In this document: piece by piece, positions 31,093 to 42,752 of the stretch
Numbering within the stretch: position 1 is the first letter of the stretch
Layout: each line of letters begins with the position of its first letter
Origin: Acinetobacter sp. ANC 4558
Lineage (GTDB): Bacteria; Pseudomonadota; Gammaproteobacteria; Pseudomonadales; Moraxellaceae
Length of the DNA: 64,000 bases
Direction: 5' to 3'
Assembly: GCF_002135375.1 (NCBI RefSeq)
Contig: NZ_NEGH01000004.1
Span: forward strand, 97,042-161,041
Notes under the pieces: generated by a model
Told to the model about the DNA's origin: nothing
Database searches by the model: none
The model's input: only the letters and a program-made list of their open reading frames with translations
Program-made: the position numbers and the translations under genes

Positions 31093-33777
31093 TTAGCCTG
31101 TATTTCGAAGACCTGCAGCAATTCCTGTAATACTCACCATTAAAGCGTGATCAATTGGAGTTCGGTCAGTTTGTTGTGTTGCTAAGTAGGCACGACGACG
31201 CTTCATCAGTTCTGCTTGTAATAGGTGTAGTGGAAGTAGATAGGGTTTCCGCACTTTCATAGATTGATCCAAGACATCGTTACTACTGAGTAGTTTAGAT
31301 TCACCTTTTAGTGCTAATAATGTTTGAACTGCATTTTGAAGGCGTTCACGTAATTCAGCACCTAATTCTTTTAAATTTTCATCTTGTGTTAAATGCGATT
31401 CATAATAAAGCGCAATATGCCTATCTGATTTTGAAAGCACCATTTCTAACATGTCAATTAAGGTTTGGAAGTAAGGCCATTCTTTTAGCATTTCTTCTAA
31501 ACGTGCTTTTTGGTTTTGCGTAATCACTTGATGAAGTGCAGTTCCAGTCCCTAACCAAGCAGGTAACATGAGTCGAATTTGTGTCCAAGCAAAAACCCAA
31601 GGAATTGCTCGTAAAGACTCGATTCCACCACTGACTTTGCGTTTCGCAGGTCTAGATCCTAATGGTAGCATTTGTAACTCAAGCTCTGGTGTAACCGTTC
31701 TTAAGTATTGAACAAAATATGGATTTTCACGAACAGTTTGACGATACACCTGCACAGAGAGTTCTGTCATGGTATTCATTAAGTCACGCCATTCCTGTTT
31801 AGGCGTTGGAGGGGGAAGAAGCGTGGCTTCTAAAGTTGCTGCAGTATAAATTTCAAGTGTTTGGAGGGCTATTCCTTCTAAACCGAATTTAAAGCGAATC
31901 ATTTCACCTTGTTCAGTAACACGAATAGCCCCTGAAATTGAACCAGGAGGTTGTGAAAATAAGGCTTGTTGAGTGGGCGCACCACCACGACTGATTGATC
32001 CACCACGACCATGAAATAACGTTAATTGTACATTGTGCTTTTGAGCAATCGCTGTGAGTTCTTCCTGAGCTCGGTATTGTGCCCAATTGGCTGACATAAA
32101 GCCTGCATCTTTTGCTGAATCAGAATAACCAATCATAACTTCATGTTTACCTTGAATATGCTGTTTATACCAATGCATATTGAATAAGGTATTCATGGTA
32201 TTTGCTGCATTATCTAAGTCTTTTAAGGTTTCAAATAACGGCACAACTCTTAAAGGGTGTTGAATTCCCGCTTCTTTTTGTAAAAGTAGTACCGCCAAAA
32301 CATCACTTGGGTATTCAGCCATAGAAATAATATACGCACCTAAACTTTCAGCAGGTTGCGCTGCTAATGTACGCATTGTTGCAAAGACCTCTTGTACATT
32401 GGGGTCTTCAATTAAGCTTCCTTTGGGTTCTTGAAGAAATTTTGGTAATAATGGTCGTTTACTTTGTAACTCTTGTAACAAGAAGTTTTGACGCGCTTGC
32501 TCGGTCCATGTTTCAAAATTCCCTAAACCTAAATACTCCGTGATTGCAGAAATTGCTTGGCGATGGCGACCAGACTCTTGACGAATATCTAATTTTAGTA
32601 ATTCGATGCCAAAACAATTGACACGATGAATGAAATCTAACAATTTACCATTGGCAATTTCAGGTAAATTAGAGGCAATTAATGAGCGATGACAAAGGAG
32701 GAGAGGTTGTAGTAATTCATCTTTACTTTTAATAACAAGATGGTCATCTAAATCTTTACCTGACAATTTTGCTGTTAACCATTCACGTGTTGTTTTTAAG
32801 CGTTCACGGATATCACGTAAATATTCTCTGTAAGGTTCTTGATGATCTGAACCTAATGCTTGTAAAAGTTCATCAGAACATTGTTGGATTGAAAGTTCCC
32901 AACGTAAGTTTTCAATATCACGTAAATATAAATCTGCTGCTTTCCAGCGAGATAGCCATAAAACTTCTTGTGTAACTTGATGAGTCACATTTGGATTACC
33001 ATCTCGGTCTCCTCCCATCCATGATGCAAAGCGGATTGGAGAAATCGTTAATGGCAGCGGCTGTTCACAATGTATCGCAACAAACTCATCTAATTCACGC
33101 ATAAATTTTGGAACTGCATTCCAAAGCGTTTGTTCAATGGTTGTGAATCCCCATTTTGCTTCATCGACTGGGGTTGGACGATGTTGCCGAATTTCATCGG
33201 TTTGCCATGCAGAACAAATGAGTTGTTTTAGATCATTTAAAACCGCTTGATGTTCTCTTGGAGTAAGCTTTTGTTGATCCATCTTGAATAAACAATCATT
33301 AATTCCATCATACTTTTGAATTAATGTTCTACGGCTGACTTCGGTTGGATGTGCTGTAAGGACCAACTCAATTTTTAATTCACAAATTTGTTTAAAAAGA
33401 ATATCGGAGGAAATTTTTTGATCTTTAAATTTTTTAAATAAATGATCAAGAGGGTTTGGAGAGGGGGAGTTTTTGTCAAATTCACTTTGTCTACGGTTAC
33501 GAACAACGTGGTATTGTTCCGCAATATTGGCAAAATTTAAAAAATGTGTGAATGCACGAGTTAAAGGTAAAATATCTTCATCATTTAAACTTGAAAGTAA
33601 AATTTCTAATTGTTTTTCAGCTTCAGCTTGACCGTCTCTTGCACCTTTAGATAAGGCACGTATTTGCTCTACTTGATTAAACAAATCTTGGCCTACTTGC
33701 TCCTTGAGTGTTTCCCCAAGTAAATTTCCAAGTAATCGTACGTCTTCGCGTAAAGGGGCTGCAATTTGTTGAATCAT
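31093..33777 (-). CDS. ppc: Phosphoenolpyruvate carboxylase
   Basis: This protein of 894 residues is a full-length bacterial PEPC. Signature sites are LTAHPTEVSRRT (catalytic His), GGDRDGNPNVT, GYSDSAKDAGFMSANWA, the FHGRGGSISRGGAPT glycine loop and the C-terminal RNTG. It makes oxaloacetate from PEP and bicarbonate. The frame is open to an ATG at 33831, but the ATG at 33777 has GGAGAG nine bases upstream and begins MIQQIAAPLREDVRLLG, the usual start. The upstream ATG also falls inside a candidate promoter. It is monocistronic with a strong terminator hairpin. Confidence 0.96.
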   Translation of the reverse strand: MIQQIAAPLREDVRLLGNLLGETLKEQVGQDLFNQVEQIRALSKGARDGQAEAEKQLEILLSSLNDEDILPLTRAFTHFLNFANIAEQYHVVRNRRQSEFDKNSPSPNPLDHLFKKFKDQKISSDILFKQICELKIELVLTAHPTEVSRRTLIQKYDGINDCLFKMDQQKLTPREHQAVLNDLKQLICSAWQTDEIRQHRPTPVDEAKWGFTTIEQTLWNAVPKFMRELDEFVAIHCEQPLPLTISPIRFASWMGGDRDGNPNVTHQVTQEVLWLSRWKAADLYLRDIENLRWELSIQQCSDELLQALGSDHQEPYREYLRDIRERLKTTREWLTAKLSGKDLDDHLVIKSKDELLQPLLLCHRSLIASNLPEIANGKLLDFIHRVNCFGIELLKLDIRQESGRHRQAISAITEYLGLGNFETWTEQARQNFLLQELQSKRPLLPKFLQEPKGSLIEDPNVQEVFATMRTLAAQPAESLGAYIISMAEYPSDVLAVLLLQKEAGIQHPLRVVPLFETLKDLDNAANTMNTLFNMHWYKQHIQGKHEVMIGYSDSAKDAGFMSANWAQYRAQEELTAIAQKHNVQLTLFHGRGGSISRGGAPTQQALFSQPPGSISGAIRVTEQGEMIRFKFGLEGIALQTLEIYTAATLEATLLPPPTPKQEWRDLMNTMTELSVQVYRQTVRENPYFVQYLRTVTPELELQMLPLGSRPAKRKVSGGIESLRAIPWVFAWTQIRLMLPAWLGTGTALHQVITQNQKARLEEMLKEWPYFQTLIDMLEMVLSKSDRHIALYYESHLTQDENLKELGAELRERLQNAVQTLLALKGESKLLSSNDVLDQSMKVRKPYLLPLHLLQAELMKRRRAYLATQQTDRTPIDHALMVSITGIAAGLRNTG

Positions 33778-33808
33778 TTTATGCTCTCCATTATATCTTT
33801 CTTTGTTG

Positions 33809-33836
33809 ACTATACTCTGAAAATATGACATTCCAA
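33809..33836 (-). promoter_or_regulatory. Candidate ppc promoter
   Basis: On the minus strand TTGGAA (33836-33831), a 16-base spacer and TATAGT (33814-33809) lie about 30 bases before the ppc ATG. It supports 33777 as the start codon. Confidence 0.45.
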
Positions 33837-34392
33837 GTAATATCCAACAAAAGTTGCATATTAATGACAGTCTTAATAGATAAAAATTACGAGCAAAATA
33901 TTAGAATTATGATGGAGAAAATTTTGTGCGCGTTCCATAAAAGTGAAATTCTTTTTAATATGTTTTTTATTAGGTTTTAAGGTAAGTATAAAGTTTGGCG
34001 CAGCGATATAAAATTAGTGGAATCAGTGAAAATAAATGTCTATTGATTGCCATTACAAATTTATATTGAATATAAAGAAAAAATACGAATAATATTGATT
34101 TGCTAGTATTTGAATGAATGATTTTATGCGCTATTATTCGATGTACATAGAACATTTTTTATTGCTATACTTGCGGAAGGGTATTCTGATGAATGTTCTA
34201 TTTGGCTCTATCTTATAAATAACAAGATTTAAGATGGAAAAATAAACAATATTATTTAAATATTCTGTCATTCTATAGCGGAAAATATTGAATATTTCGA
34301 TACGATTATCCTCTGTATTTTGTAATACGGTTTTAAAATTGATGGGTCACATAGTATAAAATAAAAATGTGGCATTTGGGGTTGAGTTTAGA
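33837..34392. other. Intergenic region ppc / small membrane protein
   Basis: These 556 AT-rich bases should hold the promoter of the membrane protein gene. A 61-codon minus-strand frame at 33970-34155 lacks a ribosome binding site and any recognisable feature, so I do not call it a gene. I see nothing else I can support. Confidence 0.5.
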
Positions 34393-34770
34393 ATGGCAAA
34401 AGATAATTTAGCAAAGTATCGTCGCTCAATTATGATCGCTTATATCTGCATGTTTTTCGCTTTATTTACAGTATTTACAAGCATATTTGCTTATTTTTTT
34501 GCAAAAAAAATAATAGCTGCTAATGATGCGGAAGTTTGGTTGCAGGCGCAAGCATTCTGGGTCATGAGAAATTCGCTCATTTATTTTATTGTTATGATTT
34601 TTGCATCCTTGTGGTTTATTCCTCTCTATTTTTATTATTGGGATACATATATCTGGGTAACTGCTTGTACGGTTATTGGTGTAGTATTCGTTCTAATTGC
34701 CTTTCTTTATTTGCTCAATGCTTGGATTAAAGGCATTTCTAAGTTTATAAAAAATAAAGCAGTTTTTTAA
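34393..34770 (+). CDS. Small inner-membrane protein of unknown function
   Basis: This protein of 125 residues has three predicted membrane helices (about residues 15-40, 58-78 and 88-108) and basic ends (MAKDNLAKYRR and WIKGISKFIKNKAVF). I prefer the ATG at 34393; the frame extends to a GTG at 34369. It lies about 100 bases upstream of dnaJ in the same direction, but a link to the chaperone is not shown by the sequence. I do not recognise a family. The pattern is that of a small integral membrane protein with the C-terminus probably in the cytoplasm. Confidence 0.7.
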   Translation: MAKDNLAKYRRSIMIAYICMFFALFTVFTSIFAYFFAKKIIAANDAEVWLQAQAFWVMRNSLIYFIVMIFASLWFIPLYFYYWDTYIWVTACTVIGVVFVLIAFLYLLNAWIKGISKFIKNKAVF

Positions 34771-34872
34771 TTGCATTAATTTTTTATATATCACGCTTGT
34801 AAAATATAATTTAACCCCCAATTAAAGACGACATTAAGTCGTTAGTAATTTCCGTGAGGAGCATCGCCAGAC

Positions 34873-35991
34873 ATGGCTAAACGTGATTATTATGAGGTTT
34901 TAGCTGTTTCTAAAACCGCTAGTGATGATGAAATTAAAAAAGCCTACCGTAAGTTGGCGATGAAATATCATCCAGACCGTAATCCAGATAATACGGAAGC
35001 TGAAGAAAAGTTTAAAGAAGCAGCTGAAGCATATGAAGTTCTTTCAGATTCTGAAAAACGAAGTATGTATGACCGTATGGGACATCAAGCATTTGAAGGT
35101 GGTATGGGCGGAGGCGGCGGTTTTGGCGGCGGCTTCAGTGCAGAGGATATTTTCAGTCAATTTGGAGATATTTTTGGCGGTGCATTTGGCGGAGGCGGAG
35201 GCCGAGGTCAACAACGAGCACGCCGTGGTTCAGACTTGCGCTATGTGATGGAGTTGACGCTTGAAGAAGCAGTCAAAGGCGTTAAGAAGACGGTTACCTT
35301 CACTGCACCAGCACCTTGTGAAACATGTGATGGAAAAGGCTCTAAAAATCCAAATGATGTAGAAACTTGTAAAACATGTCATGGCGCGGGTCAGGTGCGT
35401 ATGCAGCAAGGTTTCTTCTCCGTTCAACAAACTTGTAGTACTTGCCGTGGACAAGGGAAGATCATCAAGAATCCTTGTAATACCTGTCATGGATCGGGTG
35501 TATCAGATCGTCAACAAACACTTGAGGTGACTATTCCAGCAGGTGTAGATAATGGTGACCGCGTTCGTTTATCTGGCAAAGGTGAAGCGATTCGTGATGG
35601 TCAATCTGGTGATTTATACGTTGAAGTTGTGGTTCGTGAACATGAAGTTTTCCAACGCGATGGTGCTGACCTTTATATGGATGTACCTGTAAGTATTGCT
35701 GATGCTGCTTTAGGTAAAGAAATTCAAATTCCGACACTTGACGGTCGTGTAAGTTTAAAAATTCCTGAAGGAACACAAACAGGTAAATTATTCCGTTTAC
35801 GTGGTAAGGGGGTAAAACCTGTTCGTACCAGTATGGTTGGGGATTTATTGTGTAGAGTTGTGGTGGAAACACCAGTACATTTAACATCCCGTCAACGTGA
35901 ATTATTACAAGAATTACAGGCAACCATGGATGGTGATGATAATAAATCATCGCCAAAGAAAAAATCTTTTTTTGACCGTTTGTTTGATTGA
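34873..35991 (+). CDS. dnaJ: Chaperone protein DnaJ
   Basis: This 372-residue type I Hsp40 has all four domains. The J domain (1-70) carries the HPD motif in [11 protein letters not shown] Gly/Phe-rich linker covers about 77-115. Four CxxCxGxG zinc repeats follow ([32 protein letters not shown]), and then the C-terminal substrate-binding domains. It stimulates the DnaK ATPase and delivers unfolded proteins. GAGGAGCATCG precedes the ATG. dnaK is not in the window. A terminator follows directly. Confidence 0.97.
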   Translation: MAKRDYYEVLAVSKTASDDEIKKAYRKLAMKYHPDRNPDNTEAEEKFKEAAEAYEVLSDSEKRSMYDRMGHQAFEGGMGGGGGFGGGFSAEDIFSQFGDIFGGAFGGGGGRGQQRARRGSDLRYVMELTLEEAVKGVKKTVTFTAPAPCETCDGKGSKNPNDVETCKTCHGAGQVRMQQGFFSVQQTCSTCRGQGKIIKNPCNTCHGSGVSDRQQTLEVTIPAGVDNGDRVRLSGKGEAIRDGQSGDLYVEVVVREHEVFQRDGADLYMDVPVSIADAALGKEIQIPTLDGRVSLKIPEGTQTGKLFRLRGKGVKPVRTSMVGDLLCRVVVETPVHLTSRQRELLQELQATMDGDDNKSSPKKKSFFDRLFD

Positions 35992-36008
35992 TGAATTGAT
36001 CTAAGATT

Positions 36009-36037
36009 AAAAAAGGATGCTTAAGCATCCTTTTTTT
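36009..36037. terminator. dnaJ terminator
   Basis: AAAAAAGGATGC, TTAA, GCATCCTTTTTTT is a perfect hairpin with A and T runs on both sides. It could also serve the convergent HPP gene. Confidence 0.9.
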
Positions 36038-36143
36038 ATGTGTTGAAATAGATGTGTATAAAATCTTGACTCAATGTTTTTGATTTTATATTCATTATTT
36101 AATTAAAATTTAAAACCAAGATCAAGTCATCTAGGTTTTAGTT

Positions 36144-36692
36144 TTATTTTATAGATTTATTTTTTTTTGAATGAATTATTGCCAAACCGTACAATGGCCA
36201 TTTTTGTTTGGTTTTAAAATTATTGACTAAATGAGCAATAGTTACTAAGGCAATAGAACCAAGTAACACAGGGAAAATTAAAAAACTCCATTCATAATGT
36301 ATGCTATTTCCAGTCAGTAAGATGAGTAGAGGGTTTGCACCTGCAGGAGGATGAACACATTGTAGTAATTGCATTGCAGCAATTGCGCAACCAACCGATA
36401 ACGCCATTGTAAAAATAGAAATTCCAAAAACTTTTAAAAATAACAAGCCAATAAATGCAGAAACAAAATGACCAAAAATAATATTTCTAGGTTGTGCAAG
36501 TGGAGATTGAGAGACTGCATAAAGTAAAACACAAGTAGCGCCAAAAGGAGCCATAATAAATGAATTATTTGTCCACTTTCCTAAAAGCAATAAAACGAAG
36601 ATACTTAGACTCCCTCCAATTAAACTTCTAAAGGCTTCAGAGCTTGGAGATTTTGTCGGAAGTTTTTCTTTTCCACTGAATAAAGCATACAT
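36144..36692 (-). CDS. HPP-family integral membrane protein
   Basis: This 182-residue protein has about four to five membrane helices and the defining motif CVHPPAGANPL (about residues 112-122). GGSLSIFVLLLLGKW and MAPFGATCVLLYAV fit the HPP family pattern. HPP proteins are thought to transport nitrite or related small solutes in some organisms, but for most the function is unproven. It is divergent from a TetR regulator, with a palindrome in the 86-base gap, so it is the likely target of that repressor. Confidence 0.85.
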   Translation of the reverse strand: MYALFSGKEKLPTKSPSSEAFRSLIGGSLSIFVLLLLGKWTNNSFIMAPFGATCVLLYAVSQSPLAQPRNIIFGHFVSAFIGLLFLKVFGISIFTMALSVGCAIAAMQLLQCVHPPAGANPLLILLTGNSIHYEWSFLIFPVLLGSIALVTIAHLVNNFKTKQKWPLYGLAIIHSKKNKSIK

Positions 36693-36744
36693 GATAATTT
36701 CTTCTGAAATATTGTTTATAGAGTATGATAGCGTTAAAATTAAA

Positions 36745-36766
36745 AATAGTACAGAGTTGTACTATT
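36745..36766. promoter_or_regulatory. Candidate TetR-family operator between HPP and TetR genes
   Basis: The eight-base perfect arms AATAGTAC (36745-36752) and GTACTATT (36759-36766) have a six-base spacer. The site lies in the 86-base divergent promoter region, 12 bases before the TetR ATG, where binding could repress both genes. Confidence 0.6.
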
Positions 36767-36778
36767 CGGGGAGTTTAA

Positions 36779-37330
36779 ATGTCTAAATCTGCATTAAAAA
36801 TATTAAATACTGCTGAAAAGTTATTTAATCAGTATAGTTTTACCAGTGTGGGAGTAGATTTGATTAGAGATGAGTCGGGTTGTTCAAAAACTACGCTGTA
36901 CACGTATTATAAAAATAAAGATCATCTGATGAATGCTGTGCTTATAGCGAGAGATCAGTATTTTCAAACATGCCTTTTAGCTTATGTTGGTGAAGCTCAT
37001 GGCAAAGATGCTTTACATAAAATTTTAGATTGGCATGTACGATGGTTTAAGGAAGATACGTTCAAAGGCTGTTTGTTTATTCGTGCAGTGGCTGAAACAA
37101 CTCATCGAGATCACGAAATCCGAGAGATTGCTCAACAACATAAGCAATGGATCAAACAACTTATTTATCAATATTGTCCTATGGAAAATCAAAATTTAGT
37201 TTCAGAGTTACTTTATACCTTAATTGAAGGTTTAATCAGTCGGTTTTTAGTAGATGGCTTTGATGAACAAGTTGCCGAGCAGATCAGAAAGTTTATAGAT
37301 AATTGTGATATGACTTCATTTAAATCATAG
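36779..37330 (+). CDS. TetR-family transcriptional regulator
   Basis: This 183-residue protein has an N-terminal TetR helix-turn-helix (SALKILNTAEKLFNQYSF, TSVGVDLIRDESGCSKTTLYTYYKNKDHL) and a helical ligand domain with a C-terminal part of the type seen in AcrR-like regulators. GGGGAG precedes the ATG. It is divergent from the HPP membrane protein gene and probably represses it and itself through the inverted repeat in between. The ligand is unknown. Confidence 0.9.
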   Translation: MSKSALKILNTAEKLFNQYSFTSVGVDLIRDESGCSKTTLYTYYKNKDHLMNAVLIARDQYFQTCLLAYVGEAHGKDALHKILDWHVRWFKEDTFKGCLFIRAVAETTHRDHEIREIAQQHKQWIKQLIYQYCPMENQNLVSELLYTLIEGLISRFLVDGFDEQVAEQIRKFIDNCDMTSFKS

Positions 37331-37373
37331 ATAAATATCAAATTCATTCGTTATGATGAATATTCCATTTATC

Positions 37374-37418
37374 AAAAAAGAAAAGCCAATGCACTTGATT
37401 CGTTGACTTTTCTTTTTC
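37374..37418. terminator. Bidirectional terminator TetR / fatty acid hydroxylase
   Basis: AAAAAGAAAAG-CCAA and TTGA-CTTTTCTTTTT form an imperfect hairpin with A/T runs on both sides, between two convergent genes. Confidence 0.6.
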
Positions 37419-37433
37419 AACTGATTTTATTTT

Positions 37434-38558
37434 TTACTTTATCTTCTTGTCATTTTTTTCTTTATTTGGTTCATTAATGGGAATAGGTGTTTCTGTTCTG
37501 ATATGAGGTTTCAATTTTAATTTTCCGTCTTTAGCTGACTTTTTCATATGAATGGGCCTATATTTTTTGCTAAATACGACACCACCAATTCGCCAGCCAT
37601 CTAAACAGGTCACACTTCCCCAAAATCGTTTTAATGATTCAACTTGAACGCCAATAATTCCTTTATTATTATCAATATCCACCATTTTATCACCCGTAAC
37701 ACCAGTCGGATGTAGTGGTTCGTTATATAGTGCAGTCTTAAAAATAACATCCCAAATAGCAAAAACTTGTCCAAAATTACAGTTATGTAATGTGGGGCGC
37801 TCAGGTACAAAATCCATATGATGCAGGCGATGAAATTCTGGGCTAACAAAAATTCGACCAAAGATTGGACCAAAGCCAACCCGTACATTGGCATGGGAGA
37901 AATTTTGTACTAGCTCGCCAAGTAGCATTAACCAAACAAATTCTTCGCCTGACAAGCCCCAAAAAATACCGACACTTGCTAAAATAAAAGACTGAAAAAT
38001 TCCGTCTAAATAGTTTGTTCGGTCATTTGTCCAACAACTCATTTGACGTTGACTGTGATGAAGGCTATGCATTGCCCACCACCACGGTAAAACATGTTGG
38101 ATTCTGTGGATCAAATAATAAACGAAATCATAAGTTAAATAGTAAAGGATAAAAAATATCCAAGGGTGATCTTTAAACCAAGGAAAGAGCGCGCGAACAC
38201 TCCAAAGAGGTTCATCACCAACAGCTGGTGAAACATCACTTAAATAATTGACGATAGGTGTCATGATAAGGAAGGCAAACAATGGAAATAAGCCAACTAA
38301 CATGAGCCAAGTTAAATGAAAATCTACGCGTGCATAACGACGATCTGCCCATTTTTCAGCAGGAATCCAATTTTCTAAAGGGCGAAATAAACAACCAATA
38401 ATGAGTAGTTGTAAGGCACCAATCATTAAGGTCGTCGCAATTTCTATTGGTGATTCAGTGTATTGCGTAATATTTAGAAAATCTAGAATAGGCAAAACTG
38501 CGTGATGGCCTAGCCAAATAGCGCATTGTTCCCAAAGAGTCGCTATTTCAGATAACAT
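37434..38558 (-). CDS. Sterol desaturase / fatty acid hydroxylase family membrane protein
   Basis: This 374-residue protein has several membrane helices and the histidine clusters of the di-iron fatty acid hydroxylase superfamily: HRIQH, HSLHHSQ and EFHRLHH (about residues 151-252). The C-terminal ~90 residues are a basic, Lys-rich soluble tail. Such enzymes hydroxylate or desaturate lipids in the inner membrane; bacterial members include carotenoid, ornithine-lipid and ceramide modifiers. The substrate cannot be read from the sequence. It is convergent with the TetR gene and separated from dapB by 650 bases. Confidence 0.87.
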   Translation of the reverse strand: MLSEIATLWEQCAIWLGHHAVLPILDFLNITQYTESPIEIATTLMIGALQLLIIGCLFRPLENWIPAEKWADRRYARVDFHLTWLMLVGLFPLFAFLIMTPIVNYLSDVSPAVGDEPLWSVRALFPWFKDHPWIFFILYYLTYDFVYYLIHRIQHVLPWWWAMHSLHHSQRQMSCWTNDRTNYLDGIFQSFILASVGIFWGLSGEEFVWLMLLGELVQNFSHANVRVGFGPIFGRIFVSPEFHRLHHMDFVPERPTLHNCNFGQVFAIWDVIFKTALYNEPLHPTGVTGDKMVDIDNNKGIIGVQVESLKRFWGSVTCLDGWRIGGVVFSKKYRPIHMKKSAKDGKLKLKPHIRTETPIPINEPNKEKNDKKIK

Positions 38559-40030
<1,472 letters not shown>

Positions 40031-40042
40031 GACATAGTTTTT

Positions 40043-40130
40043 GTAAAGATTTTTTATCACATGATAAAAATGCTTTACATAATTATTGGTCTTAAACCAA
40101 TAAAAATCCCGCCTAAATGGAGGGATTTTT
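40043..40130 (+). terminator. Cluster of hairpins after dapB
   Basis: Three stems follow dapB. The first has GTAAAG...CTTTAC outer arms with TTTTTATCA / TGATAAAAA inside (40043-40076). The second is TTATTGGT / ACCAATAA (40083-40102). The third is AAAAATCCC / GGGATTTTT (40102-40130), followed by ATT. The last is the best intrinsic terminator. The set isolates dapB from the capsule locus. Confidence 0.75.
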
Positions 40131-40421
40131 ATTATAAAAGTAGTTTGAAAAATGTGCGCCTGAAGATGAATCGTTTTATAACGCTTATGCTTAGTTGTCT
40201 ACGACAATAGAATCAAAGAGATGTTAATCATTTGATGAGAAAAGAATATTTAAATTATTCGAACACATCGTGCTAGAAAAAATCATTAAGTTTTCAAAGT
40301 AACACGTTGAAGGTATCGACTGATCATGATTTGAAAAAATATATCACAGAAAAAAAAGACGTTTCCTGATATATTACTCTTCGTTTTTATAAGGTTAAAT
40401 CCTCAATTATAAGGCTCTGCA
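40131..40421. other. Leader region of the capsule gene cluster
   Basis: About 290 bases lie between the dapB terminator and tviB. No wza/wzb/wzc genes and no recognisable JUMPStart/ops core are present. I cannot pick a convincing promoter. TAAGG about 10 bases before the tviB ATG may be its ribosome binding site. Confidence 0.45.
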
Positions 40422-41699
40422 ATGTCACAACTTACTGAACTAAAAATTGCCATTATTGGATTGGGTTATGTTGGTCTTCCCTTGGCCGTAGAGTTTGGTA
40501 AGAAAGTACCAGTCATTGGTTTTGATATTCATCAAAAGCGCATTGATGAATTAAACGCTGGACATGATCATACATTGGAAGTCTCATCTGAGGAGTTGGC
40601 TAGTGCGACTCAGCTTGATTATAGTGCAAACTTAGCTGACTTAAAACATTGTAATTTTTTTATTGTGACGGTTCCAACACCAATCGATGAATTTAAGCAA
40701 CCAGATTTAACACCGCTCATTAAAGCTTCACAAAGTATTGGACAAGTCTTAAAATCAGGCGATATTGTTGTTTACGAGTCTACGGTTTACCCAGGTGCTA
40801 CAGAGGAAGTTTGTATTCCTGTATTAGAACGTATTTCTGGTTTAGTGTTCAATCAAGATTTTTATGCAGGATATAGCCCAGAACGAATTAATCCAGGTGA
40901 TAAATTACATCGAGTCAATAATATTTTAAAAATCACCTCTGGCTCAACGCCTGAAATCGCAGAATTTGTAGATCAAGTTTATAATTTAATTGTTGAAGCG
41001 GGAACATATAAAGCAGAAAGTATTAAGGTGGCCGAAGCTGCGAAAGTGATTGAAAATACGCAACGTGATGTCAATATTGCTCTCATTAATGAACTCGCTT
41101 TAATTTTTAATAAACTGGGAATTGATACTGAAGCTGTCTTAAAGGCTGCCGGCACGAAATGGAATTTCTTACCATTTCGTCCTGGTCTTGTTGGAGGTCA
41201 TTGTATTGGCGTTGATCCCTACTATTTAACCTATAAAGCGCAGGCAATTGGTTATCATCCAGAAATTATATTAGCAGGGCGTCGTTTAAATGATGCGATG
41301 GGAAGCTATGTTGTTACTCAGCTTGTTAAAAGTATGATTAAGAAAAAAATACAAGTTGAAGGTGCCAAAGTCTTGGTATTAGGGCTGAGTTTTAAAGAAA
41401 ACTGCCCAGATATTCGAAATACTAAAGTCATTGATATAGTAAAAGAGCTTCAAGAATATCATATTGATGTAGATATTTATGATCCATGGGTCGATGCTTC
41501 TGAAGCGGAGCAAGAATATGGCATTAGAACGATCGATGAATTGCAACAAGGTTCATATGATGCTGTTATCTTAGCTGTTGCGCATCAACAATTTATAGAA
41601 TTAGGTGCAACAGAAATACAAGCACTTGGAAAATTAAATCATGTTTTATATGATTTAAAATATGTATTAACTCAATCTGAATCTGATATTCGTTTGTAA
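40422..41699 (+). CDS. tviB: UDP-N-acetylhexosamine dehydrogenase (TviB/WbpO-like)
   Basis: This 425-residue nucleotide-sugar dehydrogenase starts with the Rossmann motif [16 protein letters not shown]. Other features are [29 protein letters not shown] and the active-site [12 protein letters not shown] with catalytic Cys261. This matches the TviB/WbpO group, which oxidises UDP-GalNAc or UDP-GlcNAc to the uronic acid. The next gene is a TviC/WbpP-type 4-epimerase, so the product is likely UDP-GalNAcA (Gna in Acinetobacter nomenclature). It is the first gene of the K locus. Confidence 0.92.
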   Translation: MSQLTELKIAIIGLGYVGLPLAVEFGKKVPVIGFDIHQKRIDELNAGHDHTLEVSSEELASATQLDYSANLADLKHCNFFIVTVPTPIDEFKQPDLTPLIKASQSIGQVLKSGDIVVYESTVYPGATEEVCIPVLERISGLVFNQDFYAGYSPERINPGDKLHRVNNILKITSGSTPEIAEFVDQVYNLIVEAGTYKAESIKVAEAAKVIENTQRDVNIALINELALIFNKLGIDTEAVLKAAGTKWNFLPFRPGLVGGHCIGVDPYYLTYKAQAIGYHPEIILAGRRLNDAMGSYVVTQLVKSMIKKKIQVEGAKVLVLGLSFKENCPDIRNTKVIDIVKELQEYHIDVDIYDPWVDASEAEQEYGIRTIDELQQGSYDAVILAVAHQQFIELGATEIQALGKLNHVLYDLKYVLTQSESDIRL

Positions 41700-41726
41700 T
41701 TGTAAGATAGAATTTAGGAATGAAAA

Positions 41727-42752
41727 ATGAACCAATTTAATACGGTTTGTGAACAACTGAAACAAACGCCAAAAACATGGTTAATTACGGGTGTTGCAGG
41801 TTTTATTGGTTCAAATTTATTAGAAACATTATTGAAACTGAATCAAAAAGTGATTGGTTTGGATAATTTCGCGACAGGTCATCAGCACAATTTAGATGAA
41901 GTTCAACATCTTGTATCAACTGAACAATGGGGAAATTTCACCTTTATTCAAGGAGATATTTGTCGTTTCACAGACTGTCAAAAAGCTTGCCAAAATGTAG
42001 ATTATGTCTTACACCAAGCAGCTTTAGGTTCTGTTCCACGTTCGATTACAGACCCAATTACGACGAATGAAACAAACATTAGTGGATTTTTAAACATATT
42101 AACAGCTGCACGAGATGCTGAAGTAAAAAGCTTTACTTATGCAGCCAGTAGTTCGACCTATGGGGATCATCCTGCGTTACCAAAACTAGAAGAAAACATT
42201 GGAAATCCATTATCTCCGTATGCTGTTACTAAATATGTGAATGAGTTATATGCAGATGTTTTTGCTCGCTGTTATGGATTTAAATCGATTGGTTTACGTT
42301 ATTTTAATGTTTTCGGACAACGTCAAGATCCGAATGGTGCATATGCTGCAGTGATTCCGAAGTGGACGGCAGCGATGATTCATGGAGAAGATGTTTTTGT
42401 GAATGGTGATGGCGAAACCAGTCGAGACTTTTGTTTTATAGACAATACCGTTCAGGCCAATATTTTAGCAGCAACAACAGAAAATGAAGAAGCCAAAAAT
42501 CAAGTTTATAATGTTGCTGTGGGTGATCGCACAACATTGAATGATTTATTCAATGCCATTCAAACAGCATTGGTAGAGAATGAGGTGATTTATTCTAAAA
42601 ATGCGATATATCAAGATTTTCGAGCAGGAGATGTTCGTCACTCACAGGCGAGTATTGGCAAAATAGAAGCATTTTTAGGTTATCAACCACAATATCGAAT
42701 TGATGCAGGCATTCAACTTGCAATGAAGTGGTATGTAAATAATTTGACATGA
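41727..42752 (+). CDS. tviC: UDP-N-acetylglucosamine(uronate) 4-epimerase (TviC/WbpP-like)
   Basis: This 341-residue extended SDR has [18 protein letters not shown] for NAD binding, the [11 protein letters not shown] segment, Ser in [12 protein letters not shown] and the catalytic YxxxK in [13 protein letters not shown]. The match is to WbpP/TviC-type 4-epimerases that interconvert UDP-GlcNAc(A) and UDP-GalNAc(A). With TviB it makes the hexosaminuronic acid donor. Its stop overlaps the start of the flippase gene by four bases, consistent with operon translation. Confidence 0.9.
   Translation: MNQFNTVCEQLKQTPKTWLITGVAGFIGSNLLETLLKLNQKVIGLDNFATGHQHNLDEVQHLVSTEQWGNFTFIQGDICRFTDCQKACQNVDYVLHQAALGSVPRSITDPITTNETNISGFLNILTAARDAEVKSFTYAASSSTYGDHPALPKLEENIGNPLSPYAVTKYVNELYADVFARCYGFKSIGLRYFNVFGQRQDPNGAYAAVIPKWTAAMIHGEDVFVNGDGETSRDFCFIDNTVQANILAATTENEEAKNQVYNVAVGDRTTLNDLFNAIQTALVENEVIYSKNAIYQDFRAGDVRHSQASIGKIEAFLGYQPQYRIDAGIQLAMKWYVNNLT

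Noticed and set aside
33778..33831. Longer ppc starting at the ATG at 33831
   Set aside because: The start falls inside a candidate promoter, while the internal ATG at 33777 has a good ribosome binding site and the usual N-terminus.
33970..34155. A 61-codon minus-strand frame between ppc and the small membrane protein gene
   Set aside because: No ribosome binding site, no family feature and an AT-rich composition that easily gives such frames.
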